From Marisa cornuarietis (taxonomy: Eukaryota > Mollusca > Gastropoda > Architaenioglossa > Ampullariidae): 64,000 nucleotides of DNA. Every line of letters starts with the position of its first letter. Position 1 is the first letter of the stretch. The stretch covers positions 13,362,001 to 13,426,000 of the forward strand of contig SMMW01000001.1 in the NCBI GenBank assembly GCA_004794655.1, read 5' to 3'. A model generated the notes under the pieces. The model had not been told where the DNA came from, made no database searches, and saw only the letters and a list, made by a program, of their open reading frames with translations. Shown piece after piece: positions 51,401 to 63,400 of this stretch. The position numbers were made by a program, and so were the translations under genes.

Positions 51401-54400
51401 TGATTCTTTTCTGTGAAAAATACATGGTCATATTATGTGGAATAATCTACATACATTTTTTTTAAGCTGGCTAATAAATCAACACAACTTACTAAAAGTC
51501 CCTATACTGTCAGAGTTGTAATTCGCTTACATAGTAACTGATAGTAAGCAACGCCAACTCAAAGAATACCATCTCATTGCCTTCAACACTTTTATGTAGG
51601 TTAGTCCAAATATTGGCCACACCAGCTGTATGTGCCTGTTATTTAATAGCAATAACAGTCGAAAAAATACTTATATCTTTTTCTATGAATATTTTATTTC
51701 ATGGAAAGGTTGTTCATTTTGTACAGTTTGTTCAAAACAAGCATAACATATTTCATAGAAAAGAAATAGAAAAACAAAATAGAAAAAAAGAACTAATTAC
51801 AGACTGCATCATGCAGTACCCCAAATTTTGTCATTTTTCTGACTGCAAGATCTAGTAAAAACTGGTAATATAAAATACTAACATATCAGTTTAATTAATT
51901 TTGATAGGTGGTCCTTTCATTCGCACTACTTCTCTAAAGTTACAAAAACCTACATTTATCCTTAAAGTCATAAGCTTAGTTTCTTTTTGTCTGTTTGGGT
52001 ACGAATTGTGTGATAGTCAATTATTTTTAGAATTAAATCACTATTGTTAAATAAAACACTTTAGTGACTTTTGAAAATGAATCAAGGCAAAGAGATAACT
52101 AACACAAGATTCAAGGAGAGTTTTGTTAAGTCTAAAAAGGTAATAAACTTGGACAGTTTGCAGTGCACAGGTTCAATGCTTATCTGCAAACTATCAAGCT
52201 AAATTTAAATTTATGGTTACTTCTGAAAAGATATTTTAGCTTGTTTTTTACTTAGCACTTTTATGCTGCTTATTTGTCTCTTACTTTTGCTTATGCACAC
52301 ACACACACACACTGGTTGATAGAAACACATAGATCTTCATCAAGATATTCATTTACACATACAGATGTTTGTCAGTTTTTTTTTCAATTGTCACTTGTAA
52401 TGTTTGACAAAAAAGAGCAGCATCTCTGGTGCTACAGATCTCTTGTTCAAATCATATATCATCAATGTACTGTTTTTATGTTCTATTGTAAAAGTAGCTT
52501 TCTAGGAAATGTTAAAAGATGTTTGGAAAGACGCCTGGAACTTAGTTCCTATCTGTTTGAATCCTGCAGTTAGGATAAACTAACCATTTTGTTTTTGGTT
52601 TTGATAAGGCTTATGAATTTTTTTTCTTTAAAGTTAAGCTTTAGGAAGACTATTAAAATCATCAGTTATTCTTGAAGAAAATTTGTACTCCTGTCTTATA
52701 TCATAACATTTTTTACAATTAATTTTAAGATTAGAATATTCTAATTGAATGTTCATCCACCACTTAAAAACTTCTGAAATCCATGGGTCAGTTTTAATTA
52801 CAGTAGGTTAAAAGTCAGGGTTCTATCTTAGTGTCTCCATGTATATATATATCTTGATTTGTATGCTTATATATGACAATCTAAACTGTGATGAACTATT
52901 AATAATTCTATATTAAATTTATATTGATTATCAATGTTTGTTAAAAATACAAAACAAGAACACATAAAGTTATAGACCTTACATTACATCTAAAATTCAG
53001 TTCATCCGATTTTTACCACATATTTTTCCACAAAACAGGATGGATAATATACATCTTTTAAGTAAGATATTTATATCATAGTATAAAATATTATCATCTT
53101 TATATGCCACAGTTAGACTAATATGAATATGAGCTTAATGAAGACCCATGGTGCAAAGGCGTTGTTAAAGAATTGATACAGTGATTTCGGTATAGGCGAT
53201 TCATCCGTCACCTGTTGTAAACATAACTGACAGTTTTGCACTTGGATAAGTAAGAAAACTAGCACACATGGACTTTTAACAATGATAAAAATGTGAATGA
53301 TTTACTACTTTATTTTCATATTTAGCATATGGCGCATTCAGATTTTTTAACACTAGCTCAATAATGTCTTGGTCTTATAGTTTTCGAATCTCACGAAGCT
53401 GGCGGCTTCGTGGGCGGCTTTGTTTACCCCAACTAAGGGAAGTCACCCGCAGGTAAAGACGTCAACCTTACAGGCCTCATTGCCCCATGCATAAATTTGC
53501 AGATGACAGTAGACTCAAAGGACAAATTTCAAATGATGATGACTCCTACTACAGACAGGAGATTGATCCTTTTGTTGCATGGTGCGATGATATTTATTTA
53601 GAGTTGAATGTTAAAAAAATGTGATCTACACTCACTTATCCATGCTGCAATCCAGATACTGAACTAACTCATGAATAAGGACATTCATATGAATGCAGAT
53701 GGTCATAACACTTACCCCCATTCCATATACATTTTCGAAATATTTAAAAATATGCTCCCATTCCAGAGCATCTTTTTCTTTGTAAACCTTTTATATTATG
53801 CTTGTCTCTTTGTTTTCCTATTTTAAGTGACAATATGAATGCAAATAGATTTTTAATACTTGTGACAGAGACTTAAAGAGCCAGCATAAATGATTACAAA
53901 TGGAAACCAGAAATGGATATAAACATTTTATGTTGATGTTTTATTTAAAGTGATGTTCTAATGTTATATCAGTAGACACAACAATTTCCTTAAGAAAATT
54001 AATAATGATGATTTTGCATTTGTATTTAGATTAGCTAGTTGCATTTTTTTTTTAATTTACTGATGAAAGTCCCCTTCCCCCTGACCTATCTCTACTAGAC
54101 CTTGCAATGACCCTTGGGTCCGTTGGGTCTCTATTTATGGTCAAACGCTCAATTATTTTGCAGGATGGTACTGTTTACTAGAGTATTTTACTTTTTTCAT
54201 AGTTAATTTCTTTAGCTCTCAATCCAGTTTCCATTTGTTTAGATAATCTTTAACCAAACAAAAAATACTTTTCTTCAGGTGAGCGAAGACACATAATAGC
54301 TTGATGTCAGCAAAGACCCTCAACAGGCCCAAGACCTTCTACAAGAATAAATCTATAGACTGATGTATGATTGAATTAGGAATGTCTTGCCAAATTCACA

Positions 54401-57400
54401 CCTTGCGTTAGCTGGCATTATATAAACTGCACTATATAAACTGGCATAATTATTATTGTTGTTATTGTCTGGCCTGCTTGCTGTTTTACTCGTGTTAGCT
54501 TCTGGACAGTCTTGTGCATCTATGAATGTACAATTATCCCTTTATATATGCTTGATGTTTTGGGAGTCATTTACTGTCAGTGGTGTATTCTTTTTGGCAA
54601 ACAACAAACTGGCTGAAAATAGACCATAAACTGAGAACAAGTCAGCCAAACTCCGCCAGCAAGGAAGCATGTAACACAGTTAAGTGAGAGGTCCAATAAA
54701 TTTAGATCCATATACTTACCAAATGTAAACACAACATCAAATATCACACAGCAAACATTTTGTGATTAAACAGGACAATAATAATAATTGATTATATCTC
54801 CAAAATTTAAAGTTAATTAGAACAGTTAATATAAATGATAAGGTAATAATTGTACTTAACATAACCTATTATTAAGTAGTCATATTATTTATTTTATGAT
54901 CATCAATGTCTCTGCTCAAGCCAAATGAACAGTACTGAAAGATGAGCAATCCATACAAGCAGGGTACTGACCTCAGTCTCTGCAGCCACCTTAGGTCCAA
55001 CAAGAAACGTTTTTGTATCCAAGCAGTCAACTGGTCCATACCTGTTGCGGAATTCTAAGAATTCATCAAGAACCTGTCCAAGAGAACATGCCATGCACAT
55101 CAGATTCCAGCTAAGCAGAACCTACAGGTGTGCTGAGTAAGGGTTAGACCTCTAATTGCATGACAACTGCCTAGATTGTAATCTTAATAGGGAATTCTTA
55201 TTTGTGATATTGGGCTATATTTAGTGAACTGCAAAACCTGCAGACATGGCATGCATACAAAGAATTTTTTTTTTAATGGGCCAGTATTTGAGGAATAAAT
55301 TACAGTTACACAAGAATTGTAAAACATGTCTTAGGGTGCAAGTACCTTAGGGTAAAGAGCAGCACTCATGATGTCTTCTTCTGACACCTGTATTTTGTGT
55401 TTTTCACACAATTCCTCATTTAAAGTACCAAAGTCTAATGGTTCCAAGCTGGCTCCTGGTCGCCCAGAGAGACTGGGTGCTCCCTTCAAAACCTATTAGT
55501 CAGAAAACTCTAATCATAAACCAAGGCAGATGAGAATGAACCTATCAGTGTTATATCCAGGCTATAATGCCGTGTACATACTGACATGAAAGCAGTTTAA
55601 ATGAACTCGGAAATGTTCTCATGATTAACGAGGATTTTCCAACTCTCAAAGGTTGAGCATAAATTTAAAAGTGAATAACTAGACAAAATATATTTCTACT
55701 TGAAGTATATATATATATATACAAGATAAGCTTACTTCACATAAAGCTCAGACTACAGTCATTGCTGCTGACCTTTGTGCGAAGTGGTTCAGGGTAGCCA
55801 CCGGGTGGTTCACCTAGATAACCTTGGAAGTACTCTACTACAGACTTCGGAAAAGATAACTCAGCAGCTTTTTCTTCCACAAGCTCAGCAGTGAGTTTGT
55901 TTTGCACCATAAACTGAGCCAAGTCCCCAACCACCTTGGATGATGGTGTCACCTGTAATCAATCAAGATGTTGTGTTTGGATTTCCTTAGGTAGTCTAGA
56001 TGTCTAATACACACAAAACCGGCCACATTTTCGAAGGTCTCTTCTCACAGATACAGTTCTTAATGTTGCAATTACTTTGTTTATAAATCTTATCTAGACG
56101 TTACAAGATGCTGCACAAGAAATTCTACTGCACTACTGAAGAAAGGCTGCAAAGATTTCGTATAAATTCAACTACATTTCTTGAAACCTACCTTGTTCAG
56201 CTGTATAGATCTTCACAAGGTTTGCCTAAGCCATTGGTCTCTGATTTTGGCCACAATCAGATTCTGGAGTTCACTTTCAGAAGCTTATATAGTTTTGTAT
56301 ATGCAGTGAGAAATTCCCAAGTACCAGAGCTTAAAGTGAATTACCTTAGGAAGGTCTCCAAGAAGTTTATTGGCCACAGAATACATCTTTTTCACCTCCT
56401 CAAACTGGTCAGCCAACCCCAGGCTGAAGGCTTGGAACTGCAGGTTAGTGTACTGCCCACCTAATGTGACATTAAAACAAAACCAGTTCTGCATCAGTGG
56501 CGTGCGGTGGGATTTCCCAATGGGGACCAGCTAGGGGACTGGGGGGTAGGGGTGGGGCGGTAATTTACGTGATTTCCCTTCATTTCTCTTGATGCCTCAA
56601 TATGTATCTCGTACTACGTAAATAGTAATACAAGTAAGCGACAAAAAAATCAGGTTTTATAACAATGTTGATTATAAGATCATGATTTATGTGAAAATAC
56701 CAGATAATTTTGTAGAAAGGGGAAATGGTCGAAAACAAGCGAAACGATGTAACCTGTTAAGTAGGTTAGATTACACGGTATGTAAAAAAATAAAAATATC
56801 CTCTTTCAAATGCAATAACTGTTATTACTAAGCTAAAGCAATTTCTATCACCTGTGAGTCTAAATCATCTATTTCGATATCAATGTATGATAGTAGAAAT
56901 TAGGTAAGTGTCTATCGATATGACTTTACACAGATAGATTATACGGTTTCGCTTAGTAATCAGCGGGTCTTCATGAAAGGCTTGACAGAGAATTCATCAT
57001 ATTTGAGAAAAAAAAATCCCAAAACAAAAACACTCGGGATTTGAACGCAATACCTTTCAGAGAACTAACCTACTTAACAGGTTACATCGTCTCGATTGTT
57101 TTAAACCATCATTTATTTCACCTTTACCTGTCATAAGTTTTAGGTATTGAGTTATTTTGCCTGTCACCATTAACTGCATGCAGCCTTTCATAATGTTTAA
57201 ACATCGTTGAGCTTAGCGCCATAGCAAGTTTCATAGCTGGCAAAGACTGATTGAAAGCAAGGTTGCGATGAGCCATCGTGGGCTCCTGATGACATAATGG
57301 AGGGAACAGATTTCTCAACTGAGTCCCCCTCCATTTACAAAAAGATTTTTGTTTTCAGTCAATCCTGAGTTAAGTACGCTCACTGGACACCAAAATGCAC

Positions 57401-60400
57401 TAACATACTTTGGTTGGAGATCGTGACTGTGCAACCACGGATTCCTGTCTAACTTTAGTAGAAACTTCACAAGTAACTTGACACACGGGTCAAGCTGGTA
57501 CTAACACAGGCGCTGAAGGCATGAGGGGAAGCGCAGCAATGGTCCTAGTCCCCAGACCACGTGATCTACTCTATTCAACAGCAGGCAGAACGCGGCAGCG
57601 ACTGCGAAGGTTAGTTCCCTGAGTGCAGCAGGCGCGTGGTGGAGCTACGGTTTGAAGAGAGGCAAGACGCATTTTTCACCGGCGCTTTTCAATAATTCTA
57701 AAACGCTTTATGTTAAAATATCGTCAAATAAAAAAATGATTACTTGTGACTCTCAGGGGACTCACCTAGTCCCCCGTGTCCACGGACAGCATGCCACTGT
57801 TCTGCATATTACTTCTTTCTCATCAGCACAACTTATTGATCATGCCATTCTCAACTCAAGTTAACTGAAACATTCAATGCAAGTGCAGGTTCTTGTAGAA
57901 TGAAGGTGAGCTGAGACAGAAGAAAACTAAGTGTTTCTTGTCTGCGTGGGATGGAGATTTTGCACTATGTGCTTGTGGGTGTGTAGTACTTCTGAGTGGT
58001 GTGGGTTGTGTTGTGAGGAGTGGGTACAACCACAGGCTGTAGACGACGGAGGTGGCACTGAGGGGAACAAGGTCCTCAGAGGAGACCTACATCATCTCTG
58101 TTTGTATAGAGACATAAATGGACAGTCATTTCCCAATGACTGCTGAGTAGGTGGTACAGCCTGGTACAGAAGTTGCCTTTCAGTAGCCCCCCACTACGCG
58201 ATGGTGAACATCAGTGTATGAGACCCCAGAGTCCAATGAAAGATAGAAGACATGAGCGATCTCTTGAAGGAAGACATATAGAGTCTGACTGGTCAGGAGA
58301 GAAGGCAAGGGACAAAGGGATGGAGAAAGCAAAGAGAAATGCTACTCGCCTATGTTGCTTGCCAAGAAAGGTTTAACGATTAGATGTTAAGATTAATAAA
58401 TCAGAATTACCTATGGCAGTCCCAGAAGTGTGATGATGAGTTGTGGACTTTGCTGGTGATGTTTCTGGTTGTTTCTTTTCTGTCTGTGTGTAGTGTGTCT
58501 GGTATGTGGAGATTTAGCATGTGTTGCACTGCGTGGTTGTGACCAAGTAGCATTTTGGTGTAGCTTGTGTCGCTTGTATCAGCTCCAAGGAGTGGGTACC
58601 ACCACAGACAGTAGAGAAAGAATTTGGCATACTCTGAGAGAGTGGATGGGGGGCCTCAGAGAAGACTCGCATCATCTCGGTTTGAACAGGGGCTGATGGT
58701 CATTTTGCATCTGCCAAGTAGGCTTCTAGGTTCCTCACTGGACTTCGTTGTCCAATGCAAAGGCATTTTATTCAGGATAAAAATGTTGAAAAGTTTTTAA
58801 AATCCTTAGCTATTGTAAAAGGGGAGAGTGACAAGCGTTTGGGCTGACTCTGCGCCCTCTACTACTAGAAAATGGGTCCGAAGACAACTCATCTTCCCAA
58901 CTGCATTTTCCAAGTTTTGTTTGTTTTGTGGCTAGTTTTAAAATATTTCTGATTTGTTCTTTGTGTTCCCCACCCACCACAGAGTCAACAAAGGGACGTG
59001 ACTGAGCAGTACCACCCAGGGTATTTCCAGCAGGGTTGCACCAGGGCTACAAAAGGAGTATACACTAATCCAAAAAAGTTTGGGACCAGACTGACCCTGC
59101 CTGCAGGCTTCTAGCAGAGCTAAGGCACAGCATGACCAGCTGATTGATTGATGTGGGCCACACCAGCCTCCCATCTAGATGGTCTAGCCCAAAAAGGTGT
59201 ATTGGTATGATGGGCTGTAAACCCATGAAAGACGTTAACCTCCAGGATCACATTCTCCCGCAACATGGGTCGCCCTGCATGGCAAATGCAGAAGGCCTAA
59301 AGTATGCCACAGAGAACACCAGAGAAAGACATACCCACCTAAAAGAACAGAAATTAAGTGATCTAAGATGGAAAGACTAAAATTAACTTTTGGTGACTGT
59401 ATAACTGAAGAATAATGGAAGAAGGACAATGCTTTCCAAGGTGCTGTAAGAAATGATGATATTCAGTTCAGCAGAAGCTGGTAAGACCATAGCTTATGAT
59501 AACTGATGAAATGCTCAGGAACATGCTATTATGAACTACTTTGATACATCCTGGTCTCCTCATATACTTCCTTGTGGCAACAACAGTTATCAAAGAGTCA
59601 CATGCCAGTGGTAGAGATGGGCAATGAGTGACAGTAAGATTGCTCATACAGAAATACGAGTATAAACAGGCAAGAACTGTGATTCTTGTTCACATGTATG
59701 TTGACATCTGTTCAGTCAGAAAAGATAATGTGATAGCTCACCTGGGATTTCATTTTTGTAGATGTCAGCATTGCCACTCTTCATTGTAACAGTGCATTCA
59801 AAGGGTCCATACAGACCACGAGCCTGCTCCCAGTACGCTGAGTATGCCGAAACATTGTCCAGATTTAGTCCTAAAACCAAAAGGTTATCAAGTAATAAAA
59901 GCAGCCATCATCTCAAATACACACACACCTGGCAGACATGCATGCACCACCATCACCCCATCCCCCTACCCACCAACACATGCAGTAAAACCTGTGATGT
60001 GAGAACATCTTTGTTTATTAAAAGCTGTTTCTTCATAAGTCTTCTCTCATGGGATGTACTCACATTTTTTAAGCCAGGAGCAGCAGACAGTCTCTATAAA
60101 TAAGGCATATGTGAGAGAGAGTTGCAATGTTCAACTGTTTAATGAACAGTCTGATACTGCCATGAAATTATAGCAAAAACTGTCCACTCTTGACAAGTAA
60201 AGGGGTGAACTTTGCTCCTAAAATCTGTCTGCATCTGCATCTAGCAGGATGCCAGCGATCAAAGATTTTGTGATTAAAAAAAAAAATCTGTGTGGGCCAA
60301 AAGTCAAGGAAAGGCTTCTGACAGTTTCTTTTACCTGTATCCAGCTCTGTTCTCTCCAAAGAAGCAACAACAGCACCCATGCTTGGCTGGGAGGTCAACC

Positions 60401-63400
60401 CTGACATGGAGTCCACAGCTACATCCACAACATCAGCCCCTGCTTCTGCAGCTGCCAGCATGGCTGCCACGCCAGCTCCAGCTGTATCATGAGTGTGGAC
60501 ATGTATGGGGATGTCAGGGTACTTATCCCGTATAGCACTGATGAGCAGCTTAGCTGCCTTTGGTTTCAACAGTCCAGCCATGTCCTGAAGAGTACAATAA
60601 AGAGGAGACAGCATACAGTTTTTGCTCACAAATACCTCTGTCTGCAAAATAGCTGACTGCTAATGTAATAGAATACTATTTTAAAAACAAACACTGTTAC
60701 GGTAAAGTCTGGATTTATTCAAGCCTCACAGAAAGATAAGATTAAAGACAACCATTTTTAAACAGACACTGAAAAGGAATGATAATATTATACCCAATAA
60801 GACAAGAAGCAATCAATGATAACAAAAATAACAAGGCTGCAAATCCTATTTTGTGCAGACAAATGATAAATGCTACAAGCAGTTAAAAACAAAATGATTT
60901 CAATAATACTGGTACCTTAATGCCAAGTATATGTGTTCCTGCCTTGATGAGCTGTGAGGTCAAATCTACATAGTAGTCTAGATTGTACTTTGTTTTACTG
61001 CGATCCGACACATCACCAGTGTAGGATATAGCAGCCTCCACCACACCACCTGGCCATACAAAAAAAAACCTTTCAAATACAAAAACATTTGTCAGCAAAT
61101 CATCTGGCATCTTTCTAACAATTGGATACACAAGCAATTTTCTTTGGTTTTGTCTTGGCTTCTCATAATGCAGCAGCAAGGTTTTTACTTCAGATTAACT
61201 CTCAAATGACGGCCATGTCACTTCTATCTTCACAGTTCCCCATAAAGGTAACAGAAAGATCTAAATTATTTTCATGTTCCACACTGTTAAAGGAAATAAC
61301 CAGTCATGTTATCATAAAGTCTCTTCTGATGTGAAGTTTTTCCTTGGCATTCTTCCATTAAAAAAGTATTATGGGGGAGAGTCTTTGCACTTTTCTGTCT
61401 TGATTGTTGGTATTGATCGCTTTAGGTGTCAAGAAGGTGCATAATATCAACTTGCTCTAGATATCACTGATAAATTTCTTATCTTCATATCTGTAGATGT
61501 GCTGCAAGGGAATCAGTTGGCAGAGAGGGTAGGGATGTGAATTCAGAAGAAAGAGTTACATGACCTTTGTTCTCATCAAAAGAAACATTACCAAACTTGT
61601 ACTCAGTCTTAAACTCAGTCTTGAATACATGGCAAATACCTGCTTTTCCTGCAGCCTCCATGCCTACAATGATGTTGGGGACATAGTTGAGCGAATCAAA
61701 AATACGGAAGATGTCCATGCCATTCTTCACAGCAAGGTCACAAAACCTAATAAAGATTCAATATTGATCTCTTTTACAAACAACAACAACAAAAAAATGC
61801 TACATCTAGTTCTTATATAAGACAGAAACACTATGCTACATATAGTATCAAAAGTTTGATGCTAAATTGAGGCAAAGGAGACAATATCTGTGCACATTCA
61901 CAAAAGATTCTTAAAGCCCAACCCGATTGCTGAGCAAAAATCGCTGGAAACTGAGCACAAAGTATCACAAAAACATGTTCCGGTGGTCTTTTATAAGAGA
62001 AAGGCATGAAAGATTTTATATAAATATTTTTCTCTAAAGCACACCTGGATTTGTAGAGAAAACAGGAAGTGACGAAACGAACGTATTTCTAAATATAGCA
62101 CCGTTTGCACTAGCATAAGTCGAAGAGAAAAGATGCAATCCTCGGTAAAAGAAAACTGACCAGGACACATTGTGCTGCTGCTGAATGTTCTCTTCGACAC
62201 TCAGAGGGAGTTTGTACTCATGAAGGAAATCCTAAAGAAAATGGCAGCAAACGCCAGAGGATTAACTTTGTTCAAACTGCCATGCGAACTTCGTCCCCAC
62301 ACCATAGTCATGAATTTGCTCAAAACGTTTCAAAATTGACTGTTATCCAGTCACTTATACAGTACAAGGAAGTCTTGGACTTTCAGTAAACCAAAGAAAT
62401 CTTATTCCTACAGCAGTGCTTACTACACGAAAGCACGAGATGTTAAAACCAACTACGACTGCTGGTAGATCAAGCATCAGATATGCAACATCGATGGTTT
62501 CTACACTGGATCTGGTCTACAAGTAACATCGTGTGACAGTCACAAACACATCATCATCAGTCGTATCTTTATCCATCATAATGATCAAAACAACTGACAG
62601 TGTGAGGGCACCATTGATGTGCATGATCGAAACAGCTAAAAAAAATGGAAAAAAAAGAATTGAGGGTGATAAACATATTATAAGGAGCTTAAACGGGAAC
62701 AAGTGCAATCGAGTATCAGTAAGTAAATAGAAAATTTTGCATGCAGCTAAATGAGGAAGAAATAAGTTTTTACATCAATAAATGTTTCAAACTATCATTA
62801 TATTTTTAATTGTAAAAAAATCCTTATAGCAGTCAGTTGTAACTATTGTTGCCCATTAAATTTTGATCTGATTGACTTACCAGTCTGTTGAATGAATTCA
62901 GTTTGGACCATTTAATTATTTTTTAACTTCATTCGAAGCTTCTAAATAAAGTTCCAATCTGTAGGGCTGTATTCCAAATTCAGCTGTTTCATTTTTTGGG
63001 CGAACAAAATCGCTTCTTGAACACAACAACCTGAGTGATGTTTCTTCATTTCACTCGAAGACATCCACACTCGCTGTTACAAATACTTCGATCACGTGAG
63101 AGAACTCTTCAGCATAGGAGAGTAATTTTTTCCCGCCTTCCTAGTTGCAGGTGAGAATGCCGATGTTTGAAGGCTTATATCTTTAAAATTAAGGATCATT
63201 ATGTACTCATATTTTGGGAATTATTATTTTAAAAGGAGCTTAACCCGATCATAATGAAATAATGTTGCGGTTGGCTTGACCTTTAAGGACCATTTATTAC
63301 CTGCAGATCATTAAAATAAAAGACAAAAGCAAAAGTGCTTACTTGAAGACAACATTGTCTGGGTAGTTGGTGTAGCCAACAGCATTGGCACCTCGCAGCA

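Larger units (their letters stand above)
48802..54971 (-). other. PC intron (6.2 kb) loaded with transposons
   Basis: From left to right it contains a 5'-truncated LINE (about 48918-50165), MITE family A copy 3 (50539-50770), and a second LINE split into two pieces (50774-51268 and 53478-53635) by an inverted-repeat element (51269-53477). A possible LINE 3' tail, 'ttattattgttgttattg', lies near 54450. All LINE pieces are on the plus strand, antisense to PC. The rest (53636-54971) is AT-rich with nothing else recognised. Confidence 0.85.

Noticed and set aside
54400..54470. Possible 3' tail of the second LINE (repeated 'tatataaactg' then ATT/GTT repeats)
   Set aside because: The style fits a LINE end, but the 750 bp between it and the reverse transcriptase fragment show no LINE coding sequence, so the link is not supported.
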